Origin: Heliopora coerulea
Taxonomy: Eukaryota; Cnidaria; Anthozoa; Scleralcyonacea; Helioporidae
Direction of reading: 5' to 3'
Assembly: GCA_030142905.1 (NCBI GenBank)
Contig: JASJOG010000047.1
Span: forward strand, 1,135,001-1,199,000
Length of the DNA: 64,000 bases
How positions within the stretch are numbered: position 1 is the first letter of the stretch; each line of letters opens with the position of its first letter. This document shows positions 32,353-44,272 of the stretch, piece after piece. The notes below the pieces were generated by a model that saw only the letters and a list, made by a program, of their open reading frames with translations, did not search any database and was not told the DNA's origin. The translations under genes and the position numbers were made by a program.

Positions 32353-34134
32353 ACTTCATGTATCATGAATGAATTTTACTCAATCACCTGGCAAACAAGT
32401 AGCTGTACAGTTGTTCATAATCGAGTAGATGTAAAGATGTATAAGCCCAAGTAAATGAAGTTTTTGTATTTTATGTGTTAGTGCTGCGTTCATGGATGTT
32501 GGATTCCGTTTCATAAGAAGAAACGGAAAAATCACTGTCGACATCAGCTCCATTTGCAGTCCTTATTAATTACGTTGCAACTTTGGTTGCAAATATCCTG
32601 CGGAATTTTTAAGTGTTACTAGGAACATTTGATAAGTACTAAGAAATTTAGCAGTGTTCCTCAGAAATTTTCCTTACTTCCTGTCATAATTTCCTAACCT
32701 TTGTTCCGTAATTGGCCAGTAAATATAATCGTCCAATAGCAACGCACAGCATAAAACAGGTCAACAGGACGTTAGGAACGTTCAACCCGAAGTTTAGAAA
32801 ATTTCTAAAGAACTTTGGCGATGCATGTTCTTGGGGTATTTGCGATAGAGTTTTCCAATTTTGAAATGTATTAAATCAAAATGGCGACCAAGTTAGGGTC
32901 TCATAGTAAGATCAGTTGATGTAGTTCCACTGTAAATACTCACAACATAAGGGGATAGTTTTTAACATTTTTCTGACCAAGACATCTTCTCTTGACGAGT
33001 AAAATCGTCGGACATTAGCCAGAGTAGACTTTAAAGGCCGAGTACGAACGGGAAAGGGATAATTATTGATCTTCCATTTGATCGATCACCTTTGGGTGAC
33101 TTAGTAAGTTTGCAAAATAGGTTAGGTTAGAGCTTCAAACTGAGTTATTGATTGAGTTAGTTCTGAAGTTACAGCTTGTATTAGGGATTACTACGTAGAT
33201 CGGACAAATAGCAGGAGACAATTTATATTCGATAAGCCTGTTGGGGTTTGCTTTCCCTCGCATCGACACTTAATTATTGTCGGGATTTATCGTGCGCTCA
33301 TTATCAACAAAGTCAAAACAAACCCTTCACTTTGACTTTTGAAAAATACAGGTGGCATTCAGTTTGGTCGCAAATCTGAATTGATACGATTAAAGTGTAA
33401 AGACAGAGTGAAGAATCCTATCTGATGGGAGCTAGTGATTTTGAAATACGAGTCCGGAAAGGATCCGATTCGAATCGGGTAGACACATTCCTGTTTTGAA
33501 TGAGAAGACATTGCTGATTGAATTTGGAGGTTGGACTACAGGGGTTAATGATATACTAGCTGTAGAAAAAGCTTCAAACAGATCTTTTGCGTATCTAACG
33601 AGTTTTAACGGAAAGTAGACGAAATTTGCATGCTGTGCTTTTGTGTTATTTAATACTTTTTACTGTTTTTGAAATTTCAAGTGCAATGGCATTGTTGAAA
33701 TGCTTAGCTCTGGTGTAAGGATAATGTTGACCTGAAGAGGGAAAAAGTGCAAACATTTACGGTAATCTCATAATTTATTGTTTGCTTGCGTCTTCTTGGC
33801 ACATGAAGTACTTGAAGAATGTAATTTAAATGAAACTGTAAGTATGTGAAACCAATTAAAAAAACGTCAGGGGATAAGTTGTCCTGCTTGAACATTGCCT
33901 GAGTTTCGGTAAAGTAGGTTCTAAATACAAACAGACCAACGGGGTTTGGTTTATTAAAAGTACATAAACAACGCAAATCTGAAATCATCGAGTACACAAA
34001 GTAAATTTGTTACACACTTCACGATGTTACATGGTAAGAAACTGCATAAAGATTTAATGAATCTAAATCGGACTAATATTAACTGTATAAACAAAAAGTA
34101 TATTTTCCGCCGAAACTCGGTGGATATATTACAT

Positions 34135-34725
34135 TTGGCTAAAATTGGTCTTGTAGATAGGAAAATTACTTACGCTAACCACCCTGGTATTGCAACTATC
34201 AGAAATTTGGTCAAGCTGGAATAGTTTTGAGAAAACTCGATTCACTCTTACAACCCAAAGTAATAAAGGTTTGAACGGGGACTTGGTGACCGCGCTTAAA
34301 TTTCTTGCCTACCAACAACATGAAGGCGAAAACCGCGAATCCCCGTGTGTTGATTGAAGCCGTTTTCCGTATTATGTTACGTCTGTGGTGTGTCAGAATG
34401 GTGTGTGTGTGTCTTTAAAATGAAAACCGTTTTAGGCTTACAAATCCCTAGCCGTCCAGTCATAAATACAGGTCAATTGTTTCTACCATAAACACAATGA
34501 CCCCTTCGGAAGCCATGTTTGATTTATCGGTATACCCAGTGGTGTCAGTTATATTCCTTTCAATGAGGTTTCACCCAGCTGGTTGTCCTACAGCTGACAC
34601 GACTTGTGCGTAAACTGCTGGATATAGCGCCCACCCGACCTTCAATTATATTTCGACAAAAAATCTAAAATTAGATAAATTTCAGATCGAGAAAACATCG
34701 CTAACTGGATTTAAAGTTTGGACTA
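34135..34725 (+). repeat. Local direct repeat, copy 1 (unit B)
   Basis: Unit B equivalent of 2,814-3,412, slightly shortened by a deletion in the 'ctggttgtcct...acagctgacacg' part. Confidence 0.72.
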
Positions 34726-35094
34726 TGACTTTGCAATTTTCGCTTCAATCCAGTTAGTTTTTTGAAGTAAGGTCAATTTTGAGGGTTCCACCCTCGAAGT
34801 ATTTTATTGAATTTCAAAAAGAACGGCTTAATTTGGATTTCACTGGATTAAACTTGAAAGACGGAGATCAATTTCCGTACTTTGTAATCGGTGCATTAAT
34901 CGAGAAGAAATATGAAAATATGTGGCAAAAAATGTTCGTGTAGTTTAAAAGTACCCAGTTTGGGGCAAGTAAAACAGAATTAGGTGCATGAGTCTCCTGG
35001 AGACGTTGACGGGTAAATGCAATTGACAGTAAAATCAAACACCACTAGAGAATAATGTTTCGCTACAGAAAGAGAATGGTAATTTGTATTACAT

Positions 35095-35705
35095 TTGGCT
35101 AAAATTGGTTTTGCAGATAGGAAAATTACTTACTCTAACTACCGTGGCATTCCAACTATCAGCAATTAGGTCAAGCTGGAATAGTTTTGAGAAAACTCGA
35201 TTCACTCTTACAACCCAAAATACAGTAATAAAGGTGTTAACCTGGCTTGGTGACCGCGCTTGAAATATCTTGCCTACCAACAACATGGAGGCGAAAACCG
35301 CAAAACGGTGTATTGATTAAAGTCGTTTTCGCGTTATGTAACCTCTGGAAATACGAAGTGAGAAAAAACACAGAATGGTGTGTATGAGTCTTGCAAATAA
35401 AAATATTTTCAGGCTTACAAATCTCTAGCCGTCCAGCCATAAATACTGGCCAATTGTTACCACCATAAACACGATGACCTCTTCGAAAGCCATGTTCGAT
35501 ATATCGGTATACCCAGTGGCGTCAGTTATGTATTCTTGTAAATGAAGTTTCACCCAGCTTGTTGTCCTCTGGCTGTAACTACAACTGACTCAACTTTATA
35601 GAGCGCCCATCCCACCTTTAATTACAGCTCGATAAGTGATCTAAAATTATATAAAAATATTTCAAAACGAACAAACATCATTAACTGGATTTAGAGGTTG
35701 GACTA
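35095..35705 (+). repeat. Local direct repeat, copy 2 (unit B)
   Basis: Unit B equivalent of 3,782-4,391. Confidence 0.72.
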
Positions 35706-37690
35706 CGTAGGGTTTACTCGCTGAAAATTTAGAATTTAAAAGATGACCATTATGATCACTTTTTACAGAAAGCATAACGATGTAGATGCACTTTGGGAAG
35801 TCTCGGTGCATCTGAACAATTTTCTGAGGGTTTTTTCTAAGCTATTTTCTGGTCTTATGGCTAATTGTTGGGATCAACTTTTGTGAGTTCTGGTGTGTTT
35901 TGGGGGTATCGTTTAGCTTAAGCTTAACAAATTAAGGGTTAATCCTTTAACGCACATGTCGGACACTTAGAAAAAAGGACAAAGCGAAAACAGGGAGAAC
36001 AAAGAAGAAAAGAAAAATCGTACATTGTAGTTTCAAAACTTTGAATTCATACAATATCTTAAAAGAAACTGTAACTCTCTCTAGCACAACCCTCATATAT
36101 TTGCTAAAAAATTTTTTACCAACTTATCTAGCTAAGAGTTAAAATAACAGTTCTCTCAATGAGCCCCACCTAACGTGTTGCTATATTACCTACCAACTGG
36201 GAGGCAACATAGTTGGAAATTCTTAGGTCTTTGATTGATAACGAAGAATTCCCGCAGCAATGGACGCGACACATTGTTCGGCGCGTCCAGTATCCCGCGA
36301 AAAATTTATTGCTATCATTCCCTGCCAGCTGGGAGGCAACTTAAAAGTTCCGAAGTCTAACAGATCGTTTAATCAATGGAAATTGTTTTGTATAAATGAA
36401 TTTTTTTTCCAACAGTAACAGAAAGTGATTGATAGAGACTAAACAATGTATGCGACACATTTTTCCGTTCCAAGAACATCAGTTCTGGGTGTTGGAATAT
36501 TGTGCTCTGATATTCTGTAAGTTAATTGTATTAATTAACTGTCTTGATAAAATATGTGTAATAGCCTAACAAGAACTGTTATAATGAGATAAAGAAAACT
36601 CGGAAGTGCGCCACATGCATTCCGAATGATGAGAACTAATTTAATTCATATCCTGTAATCTTTATAAATCCTTTTATGGTAACGATTCATGTATATATAG
36701 AAATATGATTGAAATAAAATAACTTAAGTCTGTGTGTATAACTCCTGTAGTTAAGTTGTACCTTGGACTTCGTAATCAAGATAGAGCGATGGCAACAGCA
36801 CAAAACCCAACACTGGGAAATGATAGCGCGGTGCCGAATGTGTAATGAAGTGGAACAGTGGTATGGTCATGAAACTTAGCAGAAAACACCTCTTGTTGTG
36901 AAATAATTGTCTGGTTTTGGACTAAATAGCGTTAGACATAATGTAATAGAAAAGTTAGAAATTCGAACTATCATCAGCTTTTACAGAAAGTAAATGTACA
37001 ATAGATTTAATGGAGACGTCCCCCGTGCTTCTAGGCTGTTGTTCGAGAGAGAAAGGAAGAGTTACAACCCCTGCATTCGCTTGATACATACAACCTCTGA
37101 AAAGATACCACATGTTCTTCTGACTGTTATACACTCTAAATTTTTTTATATATTTTTAGACTGGGGATTAAATCACCATCTTGGCCCAATATCTTACCTC
37201 AAAAGTCCCCTTGAAATGCATCCATTCACATTCGACCCCTTGCAGATTAGCAAATTGCTGTTCATATCATTACAGTAACAAAATGTCAATGATTCAAGAA
37301 AATTTATTAGACTATGCAGATATTTTAATTAAGCGAAATAGGACCATATATGATCACTTGCTATAATAGTGGGAAACACTGTGAAATGATTGCTAGGTTT
37401 GAGAATGACTATCTTATATATGACGCACTAAAACATTAAATTTATGAGATGAAAGTCATCAACGCTTTCGATTGAAACCAGAGAACGTAATCGAGCGTTG
37501 GAAGGTTTTCAGTGGATGAAGGCTTTGTCGTTTAAAAGGCGACACTAATCCCGGCTTAAAGTTAATAATTTAACTCAACATATTGTTGTTCAGTTAATTC
37601 AGACTTTCATAGTTAAAGATAAAAACTTTGAATTCATACAAAATCTGGAAAAAAGTTCAATTTTTTTCTCGCAGTATCTGCAGAGCTTTC

Positions 37691-37983
37691 GAGTCAACAT
37701 TTTTCAGTTGACTTCAGCAGTGTAGGTTAATTGTGAAGTTTCCTTTCATAATACCCTGAGGATGATTCTGAAATAGAATTGAAACACTGCACATACATCC
37801 TCATGGATAGCGCTAAGTTGTCGCTAGAATATCTCGTGCACTTAAATTGGATTAAAACTCGCTTCCAATCCCTGTGGACTCGATAGCTCAACAGGTAGAG
37901 CGGCGGACCGGTATCCCGAAGGTGCGAGTTCAAATCCCGCTCGATTCAACATTTTTCAGTTGACTTCAGCAGTGTAGGTTAAT
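37691..37983 (+). mobile_element. tRNA-derived SINE-like insertion, 1.16 units long
   Basis: Absent from A, where 'gcagagctttcttcgcat' is continuous. It is flanked by the 14-bp target-site duplication tctgcagagctttc (37,677-37,690 and 37,984-37,997). The insert starts inside the 3' edge of a tRNA-like sequence ('gagtcaac'), runs through a tail and spacer, then a complete tRNA-like body (37,877-37,948) and the tail again. About 42 bases at the left end (37,691-37,732) are repeated directly at 37,943-37,983. The insert is therefore more than one 252-bp unit, as expected if the template was a multimer or a circle. Confidence 0.75.
37877..37948 (+). tRNA. tRNA-like body of a SINE-type insertion
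   Basis: It has an A-box-like 'tagctcaacaggtagagc', a B-box-like 'gagttcaaatcccgc' and an acceptor stem gactcga/tcgattc with one mismatch. The anticodon stem pairs poorly and position 33 of the loop is not U. This is more likely a tRNA-derived retroelement head than a working tRNA. Confidence 0.45.
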
Positions 37984-38586
37984 TCTGCAGAGCTTTCTTC
38001 GCATATTTTTACCCTGACTGAGGTACAACAATGCCCGCCCGATGTGCCGCCGAAAGTTCCCCTTGGTGTAGGAATGCATTCCGAAGTAGAATGCCATGCA
38101 TTCTGTGCTCTCAAACGCAATTTTTACCTCAGACAGAGTTGGACCGTTCTACTTCAGACGTTCTTCATGTAATATTTAAAAACCAAGCAGGAGTGCTTCA
38201 TCGGGATTTAAAACACACACCGATAACCGAGTGTTTTAGACGCGATAAAACACATACTGCGAGTTTCTTGACCGGCTAAGAAAGTTGGAAAGAATCCGAA
38301 AAAATTGGAGGAGAAAAGTAAGCGTGTTTTTATCTCATATAAAGACAGGATACGGTTATGATTTTTCTTTGTATTTTCCTTTCGAATTCTTAATGAGTTT
38401 TTTAAATAGTTTTGAAAATCAAGTTTAAAGTGAAATATACCTGTCGTACATTCTTGCATAATGAATGTATTTTGCTTCAGAGACTATAAATTTTGTTGAA
38501 CTTGGATAGTTTAGTCATTGAGTGGTCCAAACGTTTGCAATAAAGTCGCGAAAGAGCAGCTAGTAAAGGACACCAATTTTGCAAAA

Positions 38587-38724
38587 ATGTATAATCGTAT
38601 TCCCTCTGAAGAACAAGAAATGAGAAATCCAGTCGATGATGATCAGAACGAAGGACCGAGCACATCAGGAAATGGTGCTGGGTTGTGTGGCAGAATATTG
38701 AATTATCTGGCAGACCTTCTGAAG
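38587..38724 (+). CDS. Gene 1 (unit B) exon 1
   Basis: Forty-six codons from the ATG at 38,587 (MYNRIPSEEQEMRNP...), ending LNYLADLLK just before a good donor, gtaggg, in phase 0. It differs from unit A only near its 3' end, where B encodes a probable short amphipathic helix. It joins exon 2 at 40,721 in frame. The intron (38,725-40,720) is only 2.0 kb here against 6.4 kb in A, because A carries the 8,558-13,322 block. Confidence 0.68.
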
Positions 38725-38958
38725 GTAGGGTGTTTATCAATGAGTGATTTTTTTTCTGATTTCTTTAATTCTTCATGCACTTAAACCAGGTTATTAATAT
38801 TGTTTATCCTGTGATTGCGCCAACGTTTGTTAAGCTCAATTCTTCAGAAACTATTTCCGAATTTCTGAGGGTTAAGCGTCAGTGGTTCAATTCCCATCTG
38901 TGGCGCAGAAACATTTTATGGGAATTTGAGCTGGACGAACGAATCTCGCGCAATAAAG

Positions 38959-39134
38959 CTTCGTACACACAACTAAGTTTACCGTGACAATTCTCCCTTT
39001 ACAAGGAGCCTTGCCCCAAAAGCTGGTCACGCAAGCTTTGGAAAAAGAGGACTTATCAAGCAAAAATTTGCCAGTTTGTGTCGTAAACACGAGCAAATTA
39101 AACTCGTCAAGGAAAACTTAGTCGAGAGTACGGG
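38959..39134. mobile_element. MITE with ~24-bp inverted ends (unit B)
   Basis: Unit B copy of 7,588-7,764 in the gene 1 intron. Confidence 0.66.
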
Positions 39135-39240
39135 CTTAATAGTATAAATGCATATCGACTCATAAGAAATATTTATCCCGATAATGAATGACATGAATGT
39201 TACAGATAAACTACATGTGGGAACGTGATGTTATTACAGA

Positions 39241-39313
39241 CGGTACGGTGATCGAACCCACATCCTTTTGATAACCAGTGAGACGCTGCAACCATCGAGC
39301 TACCAAGACTCAG
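39241..39313 (-). pseudogene. Decayed tRNA-like relic (unit B)
   Basis: Copy of 7,868-7,940. It keeps 'catcgagctacc' (A-box complement) better than A does. Confidence 0.45.
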
Positions 39314-39387
39314 ATGGCGAGCTCAGGTGCAAGTTCGATACATTATGTGGTACCTATGTAGCAGCTACGATATGTTAATAATTTTAG

Positions 39388-39858
39388 GATGCGTTTACAT
39401 TAGACTAAATTTCTCCGGATTCGTAGGCAATCCGTAGACTTTTTCTTCGGATTCAAAGTAATCGTTCACACTTAAGTATAACGAATCCAGTATAGAAAGT
39501 CTTCAGATTGGAAACGAATTTGGTAAAGAATCTGGATACTTTGAATCTAAAGAGCTTTGAATCGTTTTTATGTATAACAGGAGAAGTACCCAGTGGTGGG
39601 ACAATTTTTTATATCAGAGGTTGTAATAAAGAATGCAAAGAACGTTTTCTGTTATCCAGGGTTATTTTCAACAAAATTTTTGAGGATTATCATTTACATT
39701 CATTCTTAGATGATAAAGCACTGTGCGTTAACACAAGCATGCAACTAACCCAGATGCTTATTCCTACGTAAACGACCAACGAATCCGAATACATTATTTG
39801 TATGAATTCGAATACTTTTTGAATCCGAAGACTTTCACTGTAGTGTAAACGTAACCTT
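39388..39858. mobile_element. ~470-bp MITE-like element (unit B)
   Basis: Unit B copy of 8,014-8,486. Confidence 0.58.
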
Positions 39859-40420
39859 AATGAATGACATGAATATTATTGACAAACTAAATATCACGGT
39901 AGGTTCTATGTACTGTAAAATGGACGATTTTATTAGTTAAAGGACAGTGGCGACTTTGAAACATCCGTTTCATAAGTTCCCAACTCTTTTCAGGAAAGAA
40001 CTTGAAAAAATCATCATGCCTTTTTGTGAAACAAATGATGTAGTCTAGAGGCATTGTGAGTGGCTGAGTGCTTAGCATAACGTCTTATGTGTTGATGAAG
40101 ATACGATACAATGAGTAAAAACACGGGATGGTCCATTTGTAATTATAAACAACTTTAGGCGCAGTCGCGTGGAGTGAAAAGAATTATTTGCAGAAATGAC
40201 GCGATTTCTGCATCGATAAAAGACAGTGACTGTGGTTATAACATAACGATTTTGTGTCATTTGCAATTAATTGCGTTTTCGTAGCTAATCAAAGATTTGT
40301 GCTTGTCTCCAAATTGTGTAGCAAATATATAAATATGTACCTAAGGATCTTTAATATGCATATTTGGAATAAACCTTTAGAAATCAGCCTAAAGTCTTGA
40401 GTTGCATGTGATAGTATCAT

Positions 40421-40679
40421 AAAGTAAATGGTTTGAACCTGGGAGAATCGTGACATGTTAGAGGAAGTTGATCGTCCAGGTTAGTGTAGTCTTGAGAAAG
40501 ACTGTTGGTTGAAGTGACTGATACAAATAGAAATACAAATACAAATACAGGCGAACCTGACATTTACTCTCCTTTTGACTCTAAAGATGACCGCCGCTAA
40601 GGCTGTCGAAACGTCAGTCACTTCAACCAACAGTCTTTCTCAAGACTACAGTAACCTGGACGATCAACTTCCTCAAACA
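40421..40679. mobile_element. Palindromic non-autonomous Penelope-like derivative (unit B)
   Basis: 259 bp with the 12-bp target-site duplication tgatagtatcat (40,409-40,420 and 40,680-40,691). A has the empty site near 13,768. Both arms match the terminal repeat of the element at 23,317-24,393: the right arm reads gtcgaaacgtcagtcacttc...ccaacagtctttctcaag, and the left arm is its complement. The centre is a short aaatacaaatacaaatacag stretch with no coding part. The right arm also keeps the gatgaccgccgctaagg hairpin seen in the larger element. Confidence 0.8.
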
Positions 40680-40720
40680 TGATAGTATCATGTCATGAAC
40701 GAAATGTGTTTTCTTTATAG

Positions 40721-41755
40721 GTAGTTTACTCTCTGGTTTTGCCTGTACGGTTATTTACGTTGATCGTTTTCGCTGGCTTCGATATGAAATGCGTTCTCGT
40801 AGAAAAAGCCACGATCTCGAATTGCTCTCAAGGATTCATTTTCCGCAATCCCAAGCCAGCAGCCGAGGCTTGGATGGTGATCTCAGTCTTGTCCTCAGTA
40901 ATTCTTATAATTGTCCTTTCTGGGAATTTCAGTGTGACAGAACGCTGTTGTTGCAAGAAATGTTGCGGCTTCATGAAATGCTTAAGAAAATTGGGCAAAA
41001 AAGGTTCTTTCTGGTCAATGAATTTTATACTCCTTGTTACAATTGTGTACTATTGCTACGTAATAATAATTGACGGTAATAAGGGGATGTCAATTTTAAT
41101 TTTGTTCTGGTTTATGGCAACCCCTTTTGTTGCCTACAGGTTAAACTACCTGTACCCTGTTCCGTATCCCGAGAACCTAGGTATTAATTGCTGTGAAATT
41201 TGGGGTAGAGTCGAAAGTTTCTTGAGTTGCAGAGACCAGTGCTGTGAACAAAATCGCGGAGACTCGACTTCCAATCGCCATGCACTATGTTCCAAGTGCT
41301 GTTTACTATGTTCCAAGTGTTGTGTAAAGTGTTCCGGGTGCTGTAAACTATATCCCACAAGTGACAAGTACTGTTTTGTGGCCTACTGGTGTACACTCGT
41401 CATGTATTTTATTGAAAGCAGCTACATGTTTTTGGCGGTTACTATTGACGCAGCACAAAAAGTGACACCCTTGATAAATGGAAAGTTTAACGATGAAGCT
41501 GTTGACTTAAATGGGTTGGTTGTAACACTGCTTGGGATAAGAGTCGCATTTAACGGTCGTTTACTTCTGTTCTTTTGGAACAAAATATTTCACGGGCACA
41601 AAGATTTATTCTCGGAACCGAATCGCCTATTGACCCAGCCAGAAGTGAGAGAAATGCAGTGTTCGAAACAACCGGACGACAAGAGGTCGACACAACAACA
41701 AACAGAAGATTTAGAAGTGGGTTCATGCCCTTCACTACCCAGTGAGAACCAGTGA
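40721..41755 (+). CDS. Gene 1 (unit B) exon 2: cysteine-rich multi-pass membrane protein
   Basis: Opens after the acceptor ttctttatag and runs to TGA at 41,753-41,755 (344 codons), for about 390 aa in total. It has the same five to six hydrophobic segments as the A copy: exon start to FAGFD; AWMVISVLSSVILIIVLSG; SMNFILLVTIVYYCYVI; SILILFWFMATPFVAYRL; AYWCTLVMYFIESSYMFLA; GLVVTLLGIRVAFNGRLLLF. The conserved membrane-exit motif FFWNKIFHGHKDLFSEPNR follows. The loop before the fifth segment holds three tandem seven-residue Cys repeats (CSKCCLL, CSKCCVK, CSGCCKL), where A has different repeats. This copy looks the most intact: good splice sites, an open frame and a nearby AATAAA. Family unknown; a plasma-membrane or organelle membrane location is inferred only from hydrophobicity. 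Confidence 0.74.
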   Translation, partial: VVYSLVLPVRLFTLIVFAGFDMKCVLVEKATISNCSQGFIFRNPKPAAEAWMVISVLSSVILIIVLSGNFSVTERCCCKKCCGFMKCLRKLGKKGSFWSMNFILLVTIVYYCYVIIIDGNKGMSILILFWFMATPFVAYRLNYLYPVPYPENLGINCCEIWGRVESFLSCRDQCCEQNRGDSTSNRHALCSKCCLLCSKCCVKCSGCCKLYPTSDKYCFVAYWCTLVMYFIESSYMFLAVTIDAAQKVTPLINGKFNDEAVDLNGLVVTLLGIRVAFNGRLLLFFWNKIFHGHKDLFSEPNRLLTQPEVREMQCSKQPDDKRSTQQQTEDLEVGSCPSLPSENQ

Positions 41756-41780
41756 AAAAACAAAGCCAAAACAAAGAGGG

Positions 41781-41786
41781 AATAAA
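41781..41786 (+). promoter_or_regulatory. Candidate polyadenylation signal AATAAA of gene 1 (unit B)
   Basis: Lies 26 bases after the stop codon. The equivalent position in unit A reads gaaaaaag, so this signal is lost there. This is one more sign that the A copy may not be properly expressed. Confidence 0.45.
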
Positions 41787-43290
41787 GAACAAAAACAATT
41801 CTAAGCGTTAAAGGGTTAATGAAAAATTGTCGAGCTTTCGTCCTGGAAACTCAGGACCTCTTTAGAGCAAGATTGACGTTTTTAATGTTTACAAGGTATT
41901 TGTATACGTCAAAATTTTTTTTACATGGGAGTCACGATATACGCGCGCTTCAAGGCGTCAAGACGAAAACTGAATAAACCTAATCATATTGTTCCTAATG
42001 TATAATCAAATCTATAGGTACCTAAAAAGTCAATAGTAGCATCTAGAGGTTCACCCACCTACACCTTAGCAGAGCATCCCACTTGTATCGTCAAACCGCT
42101 AGTGAAAAAATCACACCATCATGTTCACACCTCCACCACCCTCATTAATGAATTGAAGAATATTAAACTTCAAGAGCATAACATTCTTGATTGTTTTGAT
42201 GTCGTTTCTTTATTCACAAATGTTCCCGTTGATGAAGCATATGAAATCGTAAAAGAGAGACGTCTGGGCTCTTTTGTCGGAAGAGGAAAGAATTCCCACA
42301 CCCTCTGCATTCACACAGTTTATACAACCTCTGGAAAGATACCACAGCTTCCTTTGACTGTGGTACACTCAGCGTTTGTTTGTAAATTATTAGTCTGGGG
42401 TTGAAACACCAATCTTGGCCGAACATCCTACCTCAAAAGTCCCCTTAAAATGCATCGAAAGTCGATGCCAATGCATAATAGTAAGTTGCTGAGTTGCTGT
42501 TTACATAAACATGACGGAATGTCATGAATTTAGGGAAATTAATTGGCTTGTACAGAATTTGTAATTCAACGAAATAGGAGTGTATATGATCCTTTCCTGT
42601 TATAGTGGAGTACACTGCTTGTGAGATGACTGGCAGCAGTTTAAAAAAAACAGTATGACGGACTAAAAAATTAAAGTTAGGAGAGAGAAATCGTCAACCC
42701 CTTCAACTGAAACCAGACGACATAAATGCATACAGGCTTTGTTGTTTGAAAGATAACACTACGTTTGAGTCAAAATTAAAATTTAACTTAAGAAATGTCT
42801 GCGGTTCTGTCAATTCAGACTTCTCTGGTTAATGACAAAAACTTTGAACTCATACAAAATCTGAAAGAAGAACAAGCTCATCATGTTCTCTCAGTATGAT
42901 GACAGCTTTGTTCACATATTTTTTGCTGCATTGAGGTTTAACAATGCTGGCCCAGGATCCGAGCGAAAATTATCGTTTGCATTTCAATACATTCAGAGGT
43001 AAAACTCCAAACATTCTGTCGTCTTTAACCCATTTTTTCCTTTAGGTTGTGGTCACCTGTAAAACCCTGAATCTCTTTTTTCCTGAATAGAATGCTCTTT
43101 ATCGGAAGTTCATGATGCAGTTTTTAACAGCGTATTTAAAGTAAAGTATACCTATCGTGCATTACTAGATTATCAATACATTTTTTTCTGAGGCAATAAA
43201 CTTCCTTGAACTTGAATAGCTTACCGATGGAAATCCATTGGGTTATGAAGTCGCAAAAGAGCAGCCGGACCGGACACTCATATAACAAGA
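41787..43290. other. Between gene 1 and gene 2 (unit B)
   Basis: Equivalent of 14,862-16,438. Apart from the Penelope relic, no gene. Confidence 0.55.
42117..42263 (+). pseudogene. Penelope-like reverse transcriptase fragment (unit B)
   Basis: Unit B copy of 15,265-15,411, with the same DVVSLFTNVP block, so the relic predates the A/B duplication. Confidence 0.75.
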
Positions 43291-43395
43291 ATGTTTGATT
43301 CAAATCCCCCCGAAGCAGCAGAAATGCTAAATGGGGAAAGTGCTTCTCAAAACGAACCAACTAGAAGAAAAAGCCTTCCAGGATACCTGGCCGGG
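43291..43395 (+). pseudogene. Gene 2 (unit B) exon 1
   Basis: Same 35-codon exon as 16,439-16,543, with a gtaatg donor after LAG. Open, but its exon 2 (46,852-47,615) carries several frameshifts. Confidence 0.6.
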
Positions 43396-43624
43396 GTAAT
43401 GTCTTCGTCATTGAGTGACCTTTTCCGATTTACTTCGTTCTTCGTGCAATTATACTAGGTTGATGTGATATTTATCCCGTCGATGCTCCAACGTTTGCCA
43501 ATCTCAAGTCCTCAGAAAATGTTCACGAACTCAAAAGAATTGAGGGTTAAGGATTCGATTTCCATCTTGGGCTGAGAAATATTTGAAAAGATTTATGATT
43601 TTTGGACGCACTAATCCCGTATTC

Positions 43625-43700
43625 TGAGCCTCAGACAAGGATCGAACCCGCATCATTCTGATAACCGGCGACACGCTCCAACCATTGAGCTAACGTGACT
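43625..43700 (-). pseudogene. tRNA-like relic in the gene 2 intron (unit B)
   Basis: Unit B copy of 16,773-16,848, identical in the box regions. Confidence 0.5.
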
Positions 43701-44272
43701 TATGTTATGGAATTTAGCATTGATGACTGCTATAGACAAACTGCACAGTGACGAAGCAAAACATTGCTAGGCAAATTTAATATTATCTATCGATATGATT
43801 TAGAGCTAAGGGGTTGGTCCGACATATGTACTGCTTAAGCGGTGAAAATGGTATGATAAAGTTAATGAATATCGTATGATTAATTAATGTTATTGACAAA
43901 CTGTACATGCAGTGGTGAAACTAAGCATACCAACTGGTCATGCATGCTATGCAAATATAAACTATGTATGATATTTAGACATCAAGCAGAACATATCGTT
44001 AAACAGGTATTTTTGAAGCAAGTTTTAGTTTTGCTTAGTGTAACCACTGCCTTGATCACTATAGTTGCTGCTTTTTTATATAGTAACCATTGCGTTGGTT
44101 GATGTATATGGACTGACTCCTGAATGTCGTAGATTATTTTAAATTTGCATAGCATGACCTGTTGTTATGCTTAATGTTATAATTGCATAGCATGACCGGT
44201 TACTATGCTTAACTTCGACACTGAAACTCTATGTGTTATGACTGTTTGTGTTTAAAAAATACCAAATGGATT

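Larger units (their letters stand above)
36441..38586. other. Upstream region of gene 1 (unit B)
   Basis: Equivalent of 5,326-7,204, interrupted by the tRNA-derived insertion at 37,691-37,983. Otherwise no gene is seen. Confidence 0.5.

Noticed and set aside
36994..37278. 94-codon frame in B upstream of gene 1 as a third gene-family exon (starts MYNRF...)
   Set aside because: Similarity to gene 1 exon 1 is limited to the first four residues, and the A counterpart is interrupted by a stop.
37727..37775. Hammerhead ribozyme in the tRNA-derived element (cctgaggatgattctg...ttgaaac)
   Set aside because: The core reads CTGAGGATGA, not CTGANGA, and tgaggatg pairs with catcctca downstream instead, giving a plain hairpin.
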